A stretch of DNA of 64,000 bases from Chloroflexota bacterium (lineage in GTDB: Bacteria > Chloroflexota > Dehalococcoidia > UBA2979), in NCBI GenBank assembly GCA_009391845.1, contig QWJG01000003.1, positions 1 to 64,000 of the forward strand, given 5' to 3'. Shown here one piece after another: positions 7,748 to 16,644 of the stretch. The notes under the pieces were generated by a model that saw nothing but the letters and a program-made list of their open reading frames with translations, did no database searches and was not told the origin of the DNA. The stretch's first letter is position 1. Each line of letters starts with the position of its first letter. Position numbers and translations under genes: made by a program.

Positions 7748-8670
7748 GGGCGGGGCAGGCCTTGCTCGTGCTCATCGGGGCGCCAAAGCCAGGCGGCGCC
7801 GCGGACGCCGCTGGAGTCGCCGTGCACAGCCTGGACGATCGGCGTGGTGACGACGTCGGAGAAGACGTGTTCCGCGAGGGCTGGCGGGACCAGCTCGTAG
7901 AGCGCGGCGATGTTGGAGACGCCGCCGCCGAGGACGATGGCGTCCGGATCGAGGACGTTGATCACGGTGGCGAGGGCGCGCGCGAGTCGTGCGGCGTGCA
8001 GCTCGATCGTCTCGCGGGCGGCGGGGTCGCCGGCGGCGGCACGTTGCGCGATCTCGTCTGCGGGGAGCTCCTCGGAGGTGCGGCGCTGGTGATCGAGGGT
8101 GATCGCCGGCCCGGAGAGGAACGCCTCGATGCAGGAGGTGCGGCCGCAGTAGCAGGGGCGGTCGGGCCACTCTTCGAGGAGGAGGCCCGGCATCGGGTTA
8201 TGTCCCCACTCCCCCGCGATCGCGTGTGCGCCGGTGAGCGGGCGACCGTCGATGACGATGCCCCCACCGACGCCGGTGCCGAGGATCACGCCGAAGACCA
8301 CGCGCGCTCCGGCGGCGGCGCCATCGACGGCCTCGGACAGCGCGAAGCAGTTCGCATCGTTGGCGACGCGGACGGTGCGATCGAGGGCGGCCGAGAGATC
8401 GCGATCGAAGGGTTTGCCGATCAGCCAGGTGGAGTTGGCGTTCTTGACGAGGCCGGTGGCCGGCGAGATGGCGCCGGGGATGCCAACACCGACGGTGGCG
8501 CGGGTATCGTAGTCGGCCTCGATCTGGCGGACGAGGGTGGCGACGGCCTCGACAGTGGCCTGATAGCTGTCGCGCGGCGTCGGCTCACGGCGGCGGAGCA
8601 GGATCTCGCCGCCGTCATCGAGGGCGGCCGCCTCGATCTTGGTGCCGCCCAGGTCGACGCCGATGCGCAC
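7744..8670 (-). CDS. ROK-family sugar kinase (glucokinase-like)
   Basis: A 308-aa ROK kinase that phosphorylates a hexose or N-acetylhexosamine with ATP. The phosphate-binding DLGGTK is at residues 5-10, EWGHNPM holds the family's EXGH histidine, and CYCGRTSCIE is the zinc-binding CXCGXXXCXE signature. The GTG at 8670 was chosen over an in-frame TTG/ATG further upstream because GAGGAG sits 7 nt before it and homologues begin at RIGVDLGG. The upstream extension would run into the rnpB terminator. It overlaps the O-methyltransferase gene by 4 nt. Glucose is the likely substrate by family frequency only. Confidence 0.88.
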   Translation of the reverse strand: MRIGVDLGGTKIEAAALDDGGEILLRRREPTPRDSYQATVEAVATLVRQIEADYDTRATVGVGIPGAISPATGLVKNANSTWLIGKPFDRDLSAALDRTVRVANDANCFALSEAVDGAAAGARVVFGVILGTGVGGGIVIDGRPLTGAHAIAGEWGHNPMPGLLLEEWPDRPCYCGRTSCIEAFLSGPAITLDHQRRTSEELPADEIAQRAAAGDPAARETIELHAARLARALATVINVLDPDAIVLGGGVSNIAALYELVPPALAEHVFSDVVTTPIVQAVHGDSSGVRGAAWLWRPDEHEQGLPRP

Positions 8671-8736
8671 GCGCTTGCTCCTCGGATGGTTCGGTCGGGG
8701 TGCCCAGCGTAGCGAGGGTGTGCAACCCCGGAATAG

Positions 8737-8766
8737 CACACAGCCCCGGTTTCCCGGGGCTGTGTG
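8737..8766 (-). terminator. rnpB terminator hairpin
   Basis: A perfect 13-bp stem (8737-8749 with 8754-8766) closes the 4-nt loop TTTC just beyond the 3' end of RNase P RNA. The U-tract after it is weak. It also separates rnpB from the ROK kinase transcript downstream. Confidence 0.75.
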
Positions 8767-8770
8767 TCGC

Positions 8771-9149
8771 GGTCAGGCGACCTGTAAGCCGAATTTTGTA
8801 CCGCGTGCCGTTGCGACAGCACGCGGCGATGGCCATCCATCTACGGCGGCGGTTACCCGACGCCTTGTGCGACCTACCCGGGAGCGGAGCCGGACACCCC
8901 TCATGCTCCCCTATTTGGTCTTGCTCCAGGTGGGGTTTGCCTTGCACGCCCTGTTACCAGGACGCCGGTGCGCTCTTACCGCACCATTTCACCCTTACCG
9001 GCGCCCGAAGGCACTGGCGGTATCTTTTCTGTGGCACTTTCCGTCGGCTCACGCCGCCCGGCCGTTAGCCGGCACCCCGTCCGGTGGAGTTCGGACTTTC
9101 CTCCCGTGCACCGCAAGCGGTACACCGGCGGCCATCCGGTCTCCTGACC
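8771..9149 (-). ncRNA. rnpB: RNase P RNA, bacterial class A
   Basis: This is the catalytic RNA that trims tRNA 5' leaders. On the minus strand the hallmark GAGGAAAGTCCG occurs near the 5' end (plus 9092-9103), ACAGAAA in the middle, and ACAAAATTCGGCTTAC near the 3' end. The extreme ends GGTCAGG and CCTGACC pair to form helix P1, which sets the limits at about 9149 and 8771 (about 379 nt). A TACGAT -10 box lies 5 nt upstream of the 5' end, at 9155-9160. A strong hairpin follows the 3' end. Ends are accurate to a few nucleotides. Confidence 0.95.
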
Positions 9150-9263
9150 AGCCGATCGTACGCTGGCGCGCGCCGTGCGGCGATGGATTTCGCGACGGGT
9201 TTTCGAGAGCTCTCAACTCGTCGGTCGCTACGAGCTATCGCACGAGCCCTCGTAACGAGTTCT

Positions 9264-10319
9264 TCAGCTCTGGGGCATCACCAAAAGATCGTCCGGCGGT
9301 AGCTCGATCACCCAGCGGTTCCGTGACGGCACGTCCAGCACCTCGTAGGGGCGGGCGGCTACCTCGACCTCGATGCGCGGGCCGACGCCGTCCGGTTCAA
9401 AGCGGAGCGTGTGGGTGTTGCCGAAGGCGAGGTCCTCGACGAGGCGGCCGACGAAGCAGTTGGGCGGCGGCGGCTCGTCCGGATCGAAGCGGCGGAGATT
9501 GCAGCGCTCGGAGCGGATCCCGAGGTCGACCGGGCCGCTGAGGCCGTTCGCCGGGAGCCGCAACTCGAGGCCCTCGACGGTGACGCGGTCACCGCTGGCG
9601 GTGGCGGCGAAGAGGTTGCGGACGCCGGTGAGTTCGGCGACGCGGCGCGCGCCGGGGCGGCGGAAGACCTCGTCGCGCGGGGCGAGCTGGAGGATGCGGC
9701 CGTCATCGATGACGGCGACGGAGTCGGCGAGCAGGTGGGCCTCGCGGAGATCGTGCGTAACAAAGACGACGGGGACCGCGAACTCACGCTGGAGGCGCTT
9801 CAGCTCCGTGCGGAGATCGGCGCGGAGCGCGTCGTCCAGCGCCGAGAACGGTTCGTCGAGGAGGAGCACGTCGACCGGCCGGACGAGCGCCCGCGCGAGC
9901 GCGACCCGTTGCTGCTGCCCGCCGGAGAGTTCGTGCGGGCGGCGGTTGTCGAGGCCGCCGAGGTGGAGCGCATCGCGCAGACGCCCCCAGCGTGCGCGGG
10001 CCTCGGTGCTGCCTTCGACACCGATCAGCACGTTGCGCTCGACCGAGAGGTGGGGGAAGAGCGCGACCTCCTGGACGACGTAGCCGGTGCGCCGCTGCTG
10101 CGGTGGTTGGTCGATGCCGGCGGCGCTGTCGAAGACGGTGCGGCCGCCGATCTCGATCGTGCCGCTGTCGGGGCGAGCGAGGCCGGCGATAGAGCGGAGC
10201 GCCATCGTCTTGCCGGCCCCGGAGTGGCCGTAGAGCACGAGCAGCTCGTGCTCGGCAGCGAGGGCGATGTCGTAGGCGAAGTCGCCAGCGCAGCCCTGGA
10301 AGCTCGCGTGGAGCGTCAC
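9264..10319 (-). CDS. modC: Molybdate ABC transporter ATP-binding protein ModC
   Basis: A 351-aa ATPase that powers molybdate or tungstate import. Walker A GHSGAGKT is at about 31-38, the signature LSGGQQQR at about 132-139, Walker B VLLLDEP follows, and the switch histidine is in VTHD. The C-terminal 120 residues match the position of the substrate- or regulator-binding extension found in ModC and related importers, but the TOBE sequence is weakly conserved. It is the last gene of modA-modB-modC. Its GTG start overlaps the modB stop by 4 nt. Confidence 0.88.
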   Translation of the reverse strand: MTLHASFQGCAGDFAYDIALAAEHELLVLYGHSGAGKTMALRSIAGLARPDSGTIEIGGRTVFDSAAGIDQPPQQRRTGYVVQEVALFPHLSVERNVLIGVEGSTEARARWGRLRDALHLGGLDNRRPHELSGGQQQRVALARALVRPVDVLLLDEPFSALDDALRADLRTELKRLQREFAVPVVFVTHDLREAHLLADSVAVIDDGRILQLAPRDEVFRRPGARRVAELTGVRNLFAATASGDRVTVEGLELRLPANGLSGPVDLGIRSERCNLRRFDPDEPPPPNCFVGRLVEDLAFGNTHTLRFEPDGVGPRIEVEVAARPYEVLDVPSRNRWVIELPPDDLLVMPQS

Positions 10320-11113
10320 CGGTATGCCCCGCCCGGGGTGGAAAGGCGGTGCAACAGGACCATCAGCACGAGCGCGAAGCCGACGAGGATGACGGCGATC
10401 GAGACGGCGCCGGCGAGGCCGGCGTTCGATTCAAAGGCCGAGAGGATCGCCAGCGGCATCGTCTGGGTGCGGCCCGGGAGGGAGCCGGCGAAGAGCAGCG
10501 TTGCGCCGAGTTCGCCGAGGGCGCGCGCCCAGCAGAGGACGGCGCCGCCGGCGAGCGCCGGCCAGACCAGCGGCAGCGTGACGCTGCGGAAGGTGCGCCA
10601 ACGGGAGAGGCCGAGGGTGTACGCGACGCCCTCGAAGCGGGGATCCATGGCGGAGAAGCCGGCGTAGGCGGCGCGCACGTAGTAGGGCGCGGCGACGAAG
10701 AGTTGGGCGAGCACGACGGCCGCGGTGGTGAAGGAGAGCGTGACGCCGGCCTCGGCGAGCGGATCGCCGAGGTAACCGCGGCGTCCGAAGACGGTGAGCA
10801 GCGCGATGCCGGAGACGACCGGCGGGAGCACGAGCGGCAAATCGAGCAGCGTGGCGGTGAGCCGCGCCCAACCTGCCTCGGAGGCGGCGAGCAGGTAGGC
10901 AAGCGGCGTGCCGAGCACGACGGCGAGGACCAGCGTGAAGGTGGCGGTGAGGAGGGAAAGCCGGAGCGCGTCCCAGGTGGTGCTGGATCCGAGTTCCGCG
11001 GCGACGTCGCCGTCCGTGATCGCGAACCAGGCGAGGCCGACTAACGGCAGCAGGAAGAACAGCCCGAAGAGCACGGGTGGGATCACCCACCAGTTGCGGC
11101 CGCGCGCGGTCAC
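10316..11113 (-). CDS. modB: Molybdate ABC transporter permease ModB
   Basis: A 265-aa inner-membrane permease with about six hydrophobic segments. The first is at 11-33 (VIPPVLFGLFFLLPLVGLAW) and the last near 225-250. The EAA loop that docks to the ATPase is visible as AYTLGLSRWRTFRSVTLPLVWPAL split between about 170 and 195. Overlaps of 4 nt with modA upstream and modC downstream show translational coupling. Confidence 0.9.
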   Translation of the reverse strand: MTARGRNWWVIPPVLFGLFFLLPLVGLAWFAITDGDVAAELGSSTTWDALRLSLLTATFTLVLAVVLGTPLAYLLAASEAGWARLTATLLDLPLVLPPVVSGIALLTVFGRRGYLGDPLAEAGVTLSFTTAAVVLAQLFVAAPYYVRAAYAGFSAMDPRFEGVAYTLGLSRWRTFRSVTLPLVWPALAGGAVLCWARALGELGATLLFAGSLPGRTQTMPLAILSAFESNAGLAGAVSIAVILVGFALVLMVLLHRLSTPGGAYR

Positions 11114-11868
11114 GGGGTCCCCGGCACGGCGAAGCCGGCGGACCGCCAGATCGGGGCGGCGACCGGGCCGGCGATGAAATCGAGGAGCACAGCCGCGTCG
11201 GGATCGGCGTCGCGGAGCACCGCGCCGACGTACTGGTTGGGCGCGACGGCGACCGGCAGATCGAGGATGGCGAGGTCACTCACCGTGGCGGCGTCCGTGC
11301 GGTAGACGAAAGCGGCGTCGGCCTCGCCGAGATCGACGCGGGAAAGGGCGACGCGGACGTTGGGGTCCTCGGTGACCACGTTGGCGCGGATGGCCGCGGC
11401 GAGCGCTGGATCGAGGGCGGCGAGGAGACGCTGGGTGAGCGCGCCGACGGGCACCTCGGGTGCGCCGATCGCGATCCGGAGCCCGGGCCGTCCGAGGTCA
11501 GCGAAGGTTTCGATGGGGGCGCCGGAGCGGAGCACAACAACGAGGCTGTTGGTCACGAGCGGGCGCTGCGCGCTGACGAGGTCTTGGGTGGTGAGCCGCT
11601 CGACCTGCTGGGGGTTGGCGGAGAGGAAGAGATCGGCTTCGGCACCAAGCTCGATCTGGGTGGCGAGCGCCTGGGATCCGCCGTACTGCACCTCGAAGGT
11701 CACGCCGTCGTCCGTTTCGGCGTAGGAGTCGAGGATGGCGGGGAGCACGTCCTGCAGCGAGGAGGCGGCGAAGACGCGGATCGCGGTGTCGTCGCGGCAG
11801 CCGGATCCGAGGATGGCCGTGGCGACGAGGAAGATGAACCCCACGACACGCGGGCGGAGCGTAGGCAT
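11110..11868 (-). CDS. modA: Molybdate-binding lipoprotein ModA
   Basis: A 252-aa extracytoplasmic solute-binding protein. Residues 1-23 form a lipoprotein signal ending in the lipobox LGSGC, with C24 the lipidated cysteine. The mature protein begins with IRVFAASSLQDVLPAI, the ModA signature in which the serines bind the oxyanion, and contains SAQRPLVTNSLVVV as in other ModA proteins. It heads the modABC operon. The divergent DUF177 gene starts about 120 bp away, so the spacer holds both promoters. GGAAGG lies about 12 nt before the ATG, a longer spacing than usual. Confidence 0.92.
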   Translation of the reverse strand: MPTLRPRVVGFIFLVATAILGSGCRDDTAIRVFAASSLQDVLPAILDSYAETDDGVTFEVQYGGSQALATQIELGAEADLFLSANPQQVERLTTQDLVSAQRPLVTNSLVVVLRSGAPIETFADLGRPGLRIAIGAPEVPVGALTQRLLAALDPALAAAIRANVVTEDPNVRVALSRVDLGEADAAFVYRTDAATVSDLAILDLPVAVAPNQYVGAVLRDADPDAAVLLDFIAGPVAAPIWRSAGFAVPGTP

Positions 11869-11987
11869 CTGCGCGCTGGCCTTCCGAATGCTGGCGAGCC
11901 TAGCATCCTGTACGCCGCCCGGAGCGGGCGCGGCAGCGATCTGGTGCCCGCCTCGCGAGCTACGATGGAGCGCTGCGGAGGTGCCGG

Positions 11988-12521
11988 GTGCTGTTCAACG
12001 TGGTGACGCTGTTGCAGGAGCACCTGGGAAGTTCGCGCGACCTCGAGCTGGTTGCCGAGCCGGTCAGCCTGCCCGCGGACGGGTACCAACGGGTGGTGGA
12101 CGGCACGATCCGGCTGATGCGGACGGAGCGCGGGGTACTGGTGAACGCGCGGCTGGGGCTGGTGGTGCCGCTGCAGTGCGCCCGCTGCCTGGAGCCGTTC
12201 AGCGAACAGATCACGATGGAGTTCGACGAGGAGTACGTGTTGTCGGCTCCACATCCCGTGACGGGGCGGCGGGTGGAGCATGACGAGGCGGACTTCCTGA
12301 TCGATGATCACTGGCACCTCGACCTCAGCGAGGCAGTACGGCAGTATGAACAGTCGGCCGTGCCGCTGATTGCGCTCTGCCGTGCTGATTGTCCCGGGTT
12401 CGCCGCTGTAACCCCAGCGGCTCCGCCCACATCTGATGCCGCCGACCGACGTTGGTCGGCGCTGAGCGGGCTGGCCGCACGATTGCACGAGGAGGAATCC
12501 GATGGCGCTCCCGAAGCGTAG
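11988..12521 (+). CDS. DUF177 (YceD-like) protein
   Basis: A 177-aa protein of the DUF177/YceD family, which in many bacteria is encoded directly before rpmF and is implicated in 23S rRNA maturation. The family core is seen as LVVPLQCARCLEPFSEQITMEFDEEY, with the paired cysteines of CARC, then DLSEAVRQYEQSAVPLIALC and a final C in RADCPG. The GTG start has GGAGG 6 nt upstream. Its last 20 nt overlap the start of rpmF, so L32 synthesis is tied to it. Confidence 0.85.
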   Translation: MLFNVVTLLQEHLGSSRDLELVAEPVSLPADGYQRVVDGTIRLMRTERGVLVNARLGLVVPLQCARCLEPFSEQITMEFDEEYVLSAPHPVTGRRVEHDEADFLIDDHWHLDLSEAVRQYEQSAVPLIALCRADCPGFAAVTPAAPPTSDAADRRWSALSGLAARLHEEESDGAPEA

Positions 12522-12693
12522 AACGCCGAAGTCCAAGCGCAATTCGCGCCGTAGTCACGATCGGATCCAGATCCCCCAGCTCATTCGCGATCGCGCGACT
12601 GGTGGCTGGAAGGTGAACCACACGGCCGGCGGCGCGCGCGACCGCAAGGGCCGTCCGATCGACGATGACCTTGATGTGGGCGGCGCCGACTAG
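12502..12693 (+). CDS. rpmF: Large-subunit ribosomal protein bL32, cysteine-free form
   Basis: A 63-aa protein whose first 20 residues (MALPKRRTPKSKRNSRRSHD) are typical of bL32, followed by IQIPQL. The four zinc-binding cysteines of the classical C+ protein are all absent: the region reads IRDRATGGWKVNHTAGGARDRKG. This makes it a zinc-independent C- type, as known for some L32, L31 and L36 paralogues. A GGAGGAAT sequence inside the DUF177 gene acts as ribosome-binding site. No second rpmF is present in this window. Confidence 0.9.
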   Translation: MALPKRRTPKSKRNSRRSHDRIQIPQLIRDRATGGWKVNHTAGGARDRKGRPIDDDLDVGGAD

Positions 12694-12752
12694 GCCGCCA
12701 CACACCGATCTCCGAACCCGCCGCACACTCCCCCGAGCCCGAGGCGCCCGCC

Positions 12753-13721
12753 ATGCCTGACGTACCGATCGGCGATCTTCCGGTCGATCCCACGGTTGCG
12801 TGGGTCTTTCCCGGCCAGGGCGCGCAGCATGTGGGGATGGGCGCCGATCTGGCGGACACCTCCGCCACGGCGCGCGCAGTGTTTACCGCCGCCGACATGG
12901 CGCTGGACATGTCACTCTCCCGGATCTGCTTCGAAGGTCCCGAGGACGAGCTGACGCGCACGATCAACACGCAGCCGGCAATCGTGACGCATTCGATCGC
13001 GGCGCTCTCGGCGGCCCTCGAGGCTGGCGTGATCACGGCGCGGCCGGCGTTCGTGGCCGGGCACTCGCTGGGCGAGTACGCGGCACTGATCGCGGCGGGC
13101 GCGGTGGGGTTCGACGACGGCGTGCGGCTGGTGCGCGAGCGCGGACGACTGATGCAGGTGGCCTGTGACGTGACGGCGAGCACGATGGCCGCGGTGCTGG
13201 GCATGGACGAAGAGCTGCTGACCGAGATCTGCATGGCGCACAGCGCCGCGGTCTGCAACGTGAACGCCCCGGGGAACATCACGATCGGCGGCACGATTGA
13301 GGCCGTCGCGGCGGCCTCGGACGCGGCGATCGAGGCTGGCGCAACACGGGTGGTTCCGTTGTCCGTCTCCGGCGCCTTCCACACGCCGCTGATGCAGTCC
13401 GCGGCCGATGGACTGCGCGTCGCGCTGAACGGCGTGACGTTCCAGGAGCCACGGACGCCGGTGATCTCGAACGTCTCCGCGACACCGCTGGGCAGCGCGG
13501 CGGATATCGCCGACGAACTGGTCAGCCAGGTGACGAGCGCGGTGCTGTGGGCGGCCTCGGTGCAGCGAATGCAGGAAGCCGGCGTGACGACGCTGATCGA
13601 GTTTGGCCCCGGGCGGGTGCTGAGCGGATTGGCGCGGCGGATCGATCGTGACCTGAAGACGATTACCATCGGATCCGCGGCCGATCTGACCGCCGATGTA
13701 GCCGGGGGAGCCGAGGGATGA
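12753..13721 (+). CDS. fabD: Malonyl-CoA:ACP transacylase FabD
   Basis: A 322-aa enzyme that transfers malonyl from CoA to acyl carrier protein, feeding type II fatty-acid synthesis. GQGAQ (21-25) forms the oxyanion hole, S105 in GHSLGEY is the nucleophile, and the histidine of GAFHTPLM completes the dyad. The spacing to rpmF is 59 bp, and the end overlaps fabG by 4 nt. Substrate AcpP is encoded 1.3 kb downstream. Confidence 0.95.
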   Translation: MPDVPIGDLPVDPTVAWVFPGQGAQHVGMGADLADTSATARAVFTAADMALDMSLSRICFEGPEDELTRTINTQPAIVTHSIAALSAALEAGVITARPAFVAGHSLGEYAALIAAGAVGFDDGVRLVRERGRLMQVACDVTASTMAAVLGMDEELLTEICMAHSAAVCNVNAPGNITIGGTIEAVAAASDAAIEAGATRVVPLSVSGAFHTPLMQSAADGLRVALNGVTFQEPRTPVISNVSATPLGSAADIADELVSQVTSAVLWAASVQRMQEAGVTTLIEFGPGRVLSGLARRIDRDLKTITIGSAADLTADVAGGAEG

Positions 13722-14488
13722 GCGAAGACGACAAGGATCCGCGGTCACTGCGCGGCCGTTCCGCGCTGGTGACGGGCGGCGGGCGCGGCATCGGGCGCGC
13801 GATCGCCACCGAGCTGGCGCGCGCCGGCGCGAATGTGCTGATCACCTACCGCGCGAACTCCGCGCTGGCGGAGGCCGCGGCGCACGAGATACGCGCCTTC
13901 GGCGTCGGTTGCCAGATCTGTCAGGCGGACGTGCGCGAAGGCGGGGACCTGGACCGCGCCGTGAAGGAATGCCAGCAGGCATTCGGCGGCATCGACATCC
14001 TGGTGAACAACGCGGGGATGACGAGCGACAACCTCGTGATGCGGATGTCCGAGGCGGCCTGGGACGACGTGCTGAACACCAACCTGCGGGGCACGTTCCT
14101 GGCAACGAAGGCAGCGCTGCGCCCAATGGTGCGCGCGCGCTGGGGCCGGATCATCAACATCACCTCGGTGGTTGGGGTGTCCGGCAACGCCGGGCAGGCG
14201 AACTACGCGGCAGCGAAGGCGGGCATCATCGGCTTCACGCGATCGGTCGCCCTCGAGGTGGCTTCGCGCGGCATCACGGTGAACGCGGTGGCGCCGGGGT
14301 TCGTGGAAACGGACATGACGGCGGGCCTGTCGGACGAGCAGAAAGGGCTGATCAAGGGCCGGATCCCGATGGACCGGTACGCCGAGCCGAGCGAAATCGC
14401 GCCGATCGTCGCCTTCCTGGCGTCGGATGCGGCGGCATACATCACAGGCCAGACGATCAACGTCGATGGTGGCCTGGTGATGACGTAG
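13718..14488 (+). CDS. fabG: 3-oxoacyl-ACP reductase FabG
   Basis: A 256-aa short-chain dehydrogenase performing the first NADPH reduction of fatty-acid elongation. TGGGRGIG (19-26) binds the cofactor, NNAG is at 97-100, and the catalytic set is S150, Y163 and K167 in YAAAK. The C-terminal TGQTINVDGG is typical of FabG. Start ATG overlaps the fabD stop by 4 nt. Confidence 0.95.
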   Translation: MSEDDKDPRSLRGRSALVTGGGRGIGRAIATELARAGANVLITYRANSALAEAAAHEIRAFGVGCQICQADVREGGDLDRAVKECQQAFGGIDILVNNAGMTSDNLVMRMSEAAWDDVLNTNLRGTFLATKAALRPMVRARWGRIINITSVVGVSGNAGQANYAAAKAGIIGFTRSVALEVASRGITVNAVAPGFVETDMTAGLSDEQKGLIKGRIPMDRYAEPSEIAPIVAFLASDAAAYITGQTINVDGGLVMT

Positions 14489-14499
14489 GGGGCGGCGAT

Positions 14500-14952
14500 A
14501 TGTCCTCGAGTTCCCGCCGCAGTTCGCGGATCCTGGCGTTCCAGGTGCTGTTCGAAGGCGAGCAGCACGTGCACCCGATCGCCGAGGCGCTGGCGCGCCG
14601 GCTGGACGATTCCGACCTCGATGCTGATGCGCGCGGATTCGCGCGCTCGCTGGTCGAGGGCGTGGAGGAGCACCGCGAGACGATCGACGAGGTGATCTCG
14701 CGTCACGCTCCCGCGTTTCCACTCAGCGAGATGGCACCCGTTGATCGCAACGTGCTTCGCCTTGCAATCTACGAAGTGCTCTTTGATAATCGCGGCGCTC
14801 CGCTCCGGGTTGCGATCAATGAAGCTGTTGAGATCGCCAAAGGGTACGGATCTGAGTCGTCGGGGCGATTCGTGAATGGAGTCCTCGGGGCGGTTGCGCT
14901 CGAGGCAGCTGAGCGCAATGAATCGGCGAACCATGGAAGCGCGCCTTCGTAG
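14500..14952 (+). CDS. nusB: Transcription antitermination factor NusB
   Basis: A 150-aa all-helical NusB that binds boxA RNA with S10 during rRNA transcription. SSRRSSRILAFQVLFE is the arginine-rich N-terminal helix, and PLSEMAPVDRNVLRLAIYE and LRVAINEAVEIAKGYG are the conserved helices with the family's FVNGVLG motif at the end. The ATG at 14500 was chosen because the N-terminal arginine helix begins there and a GGGGGC stretch lies upstream. It lies 11 bp after fabG. Confidence 0.92.
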   Translation: MSSSSRRSSRILAFQVLFEGEQHVHPIAEALARRLDDSDLDADARGFARSLVEGVEEHRETIDEVISRHAPAFPLSEMAPVDRNVLRLAIYEVLFDNRGAPLRVAINEAVEIAKGYGSESSGRFVNGVLGAVALEAAERNESANHGSAPS

Positions 14953-14988
14953 CGCGTTCTTGGTTTCGCTGGCGGGAAGGACGACGTA

Positions 14989-15243
14989 GTGGCCACTGTT
15001 TACGAGCGAATTCGCGGTTTGATCGTCGAGCAGCTTGGGGTCGATGAGGACGAGGTGACGCTGAGTGCGTCGTTCGTCGATGACCTCAACGCAGACTCGC
15101 TCGATCTGGTCGAACTGATCATGTCGATGGAAGAAGAATTCGGTGGCGACGTCGAGGGACTTGAGATCTCCGATGAGGACGCCGAAAAGATCCAGTCCGT
15201 GCAGGACGCGGTCGACTTCCTCAAGGACGCGGGCATCGAATAA
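14989..15243 (+). CDS. acpP: Acyl carrier protein AcpP
   Basis: An 84-aa acidic four-helix protein that carries acyl chains as thioesters on phosphopantetheine. The attachment serine is S37 in [12 protein letters not shown]. Length and charge are normal. The GTG start has GGGAAGG 8 nt upstream. It follows fabD, fabG and nusB and precedes tatA. Confidence 0.96.
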   Translation: MATVYERIRGLIVEQLGVDEDEVTLSASFVDDLNADSLDLVELIMSMEEEFGGDVEGLEISDEDAEKIQSVQDAVDFLKDAGIE

Positions 15244-15304
15244 GCCCGTTCCCCCACCCGCGGCGCCATCCACCAGCGGGCAGTCCATTGGGCTGCCCGC
15301 TGCG

Positions 15305-15310
15305 TATCAT
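15305..15310 (+). promoter_or_regulatory. -10 box for a leaderless tatA/B transcript
   Basis: TATCAT ends 8 nt before the ATG of tatA/B with no Shine-Dalgarno between them. No -35 hexamer is visible at 17 nt spacing. Confidence 0.45.
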
Positions 15311-15318
15311 GTAACAAG

Positions 15319-15720
15319 ATGAGTTTGTTCGGCGTCGGAGCAGGCGAAGCCTTGGTCGTGCTGGTGCTGGCCCTGATTGTGGTCGGCCCCCAGCGCTTTC
15401 CTGAGATCGCTCGACAGGGTGGTCGCTGGTACCGGTTGGCGCGCCAATACAGCAACGAGGTCATGAAGGACGTGCGTGCGGCGGTCGAAGAGATCGAGCA
15501 GGAGATCACCGAAGAGACCGGCGATCTCCGGTCGCTGACCTCGATCCGCGAAGACCTGCGGGCGATTCGCGACGATCTGGACACCGTAGGTACCGAGTCC
15601 GCCGCGGACGCCAAACAGGCGATGACCGATAGCGCGACGGCCGCGAGCACGAATGGCACCGAATCAACCGCGACGCGAGACCCCTCGGTGCGTCCGTCGC
15701 GCCGAGCCGAAGACAGCTAG
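15319..15720 (+). CDS. Twin-arginine translocase subunit TatA/TatB
   Basis: A 133-aa single-span Tat component. The N-terminal helix (6-22, GAGEALVVLVLALIVVG) carries a glutamate at position 10, as TatB does. It is followed by the hinge GPQRFPE and an amphipathic helix (about 26-80), then an acidic and Ser/Thr-rich tail. The E10 and the long helix favour TatB or a bifunctional TatA/B. tatC starts 12 bp downstream, so they form the translocase pair. Confidence 0.88.
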   Translation: MSLFGVGAGEALVVLVLALIVVGPQRFPEIARQGGRWYRLARQYSNEVMKDVRAAVEEIEQEITEETGDLRSLTSIREDLRAIRDDLDTVGTESAADAKQAMTDSATAASTNGTESTATRDPSVRPSRRAEDS

Positions 15721-15732
15721 CGGAGCGCGCTG

Positions 15733-16515
15733 GTGACCTCGACGACCGCCCCGCCGCAGGTGCAGCCCGAGCCGGAGCCCGAAACGGAGCGCGTCGAGGG
15801 CGGCGAGATGACGCTGCTCGAGCACCTCTTCGAGCTGCGTAGCCGGATCACGTGGTCAGCGGCGGCCGTGGTGGTTGGGATGCTGCCGTTCTTCGTACCG
15901 AGCATCGGACTGCGGGCGATCGACTTCCTGCTGGAGCCGGCGATGCAGCAGAACCCGGATTTCCGGGCGCAGGCGATCTCGCCGATGGAGAACATCGTCA
16001 CGTACTTCCGGATCGCGCTCCTCGGAGGGATCGCACTCGGGATGCCGATGCTGATCTACCAGGCGTTGCGCTTCGTAACGCCGGCGCTGACGCCGCAAGA
16101 GAAGCGCTGGGTGCTGCCGGTGGTGATCGGCGCGTCGCTCTCGTTCGGGCTGGGGTTGGTGTTCGGGTACCTCGTGGTGTTGCCGACGGCGTACGGCTTC
16201 CTCTTCAGCTTCGGCCAAGACTTCGCGGAGATCGCGCCGACGATCAGCAGCTACATGGACCTGACGACGCGGCTACTGCTGGTGATGGGGGTGGTGTTCG
16301 AGACGCCGATCGTCATTATGGGCCTCGCGAAGTTCGGGGTAGTCAGCGCGAAGAAGTTGCTGGGCTGGTGGCGCTGGGCCCTCGTGGGATCGTTCGTGAT
16401 CTCGGCGATTGCGACACCGACGCCCGATCCGATCACGCAGACGCTGGTCGGCGGCCCGATGTTCTTCCTCTACATGTTCGGAATCGTGCTCGCGTGGTTC
16501 GTCAGACGAGAATGA
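15733..16515 (+). CDS. tatC: Twin-arginine translocase subunit TatC
   Basis: A 260-aa polytopic membrane protein that recognises twin-arginine signal peptides. After a 25-residue polar N-terminus comes the conserved MTLLEHLFELRSRI, then six hydrophobic segments. The family glutamate lies in the LTPQEKRWVLP region and ATPTPDPITQ precedes the last helices. The GTG start has GCGGAGCG 6 nt upstream. An inverted repeat, TGATCAC with GTGTGATC, spans the stop region near 16511-16544 and may end the transcript. Confidence 0.93.
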   Translation: MTSTTAPPQVQPEPEPETERVEGGEMTLLEHLFELRSRITWSAAAVVVGMLPFFVPSIGLRAIDFLLEPAMQQNPDFRAQAISPMENIVTYFRIALLGGIALGMPMLIYQALRFVTPALTPQEKRWVLPVVIGASLSFGLGLVFGYLVVLPTAYGFLFSFGQDFAEIAPTISSYMDLTTRLLLVMGVVFETPIVIMGLAKFGVVSAKKLLGWWRWALVGSFVISAIATPTPDPITQTLVGGPMFFLYMFGIVLAWFVRRE

Positions 16516-16644
16516 TCACGCGTATACGCACGTTGGTGTGATCGCGGTGAGAATGCTACTGTTACAGGGTCCCAGCGAACCCGGTCACCCCGGTACTATC
16601 GAGGTGACGCACTGGCACGCTCCCCGCCGCCGCGGAGGTGGAGC

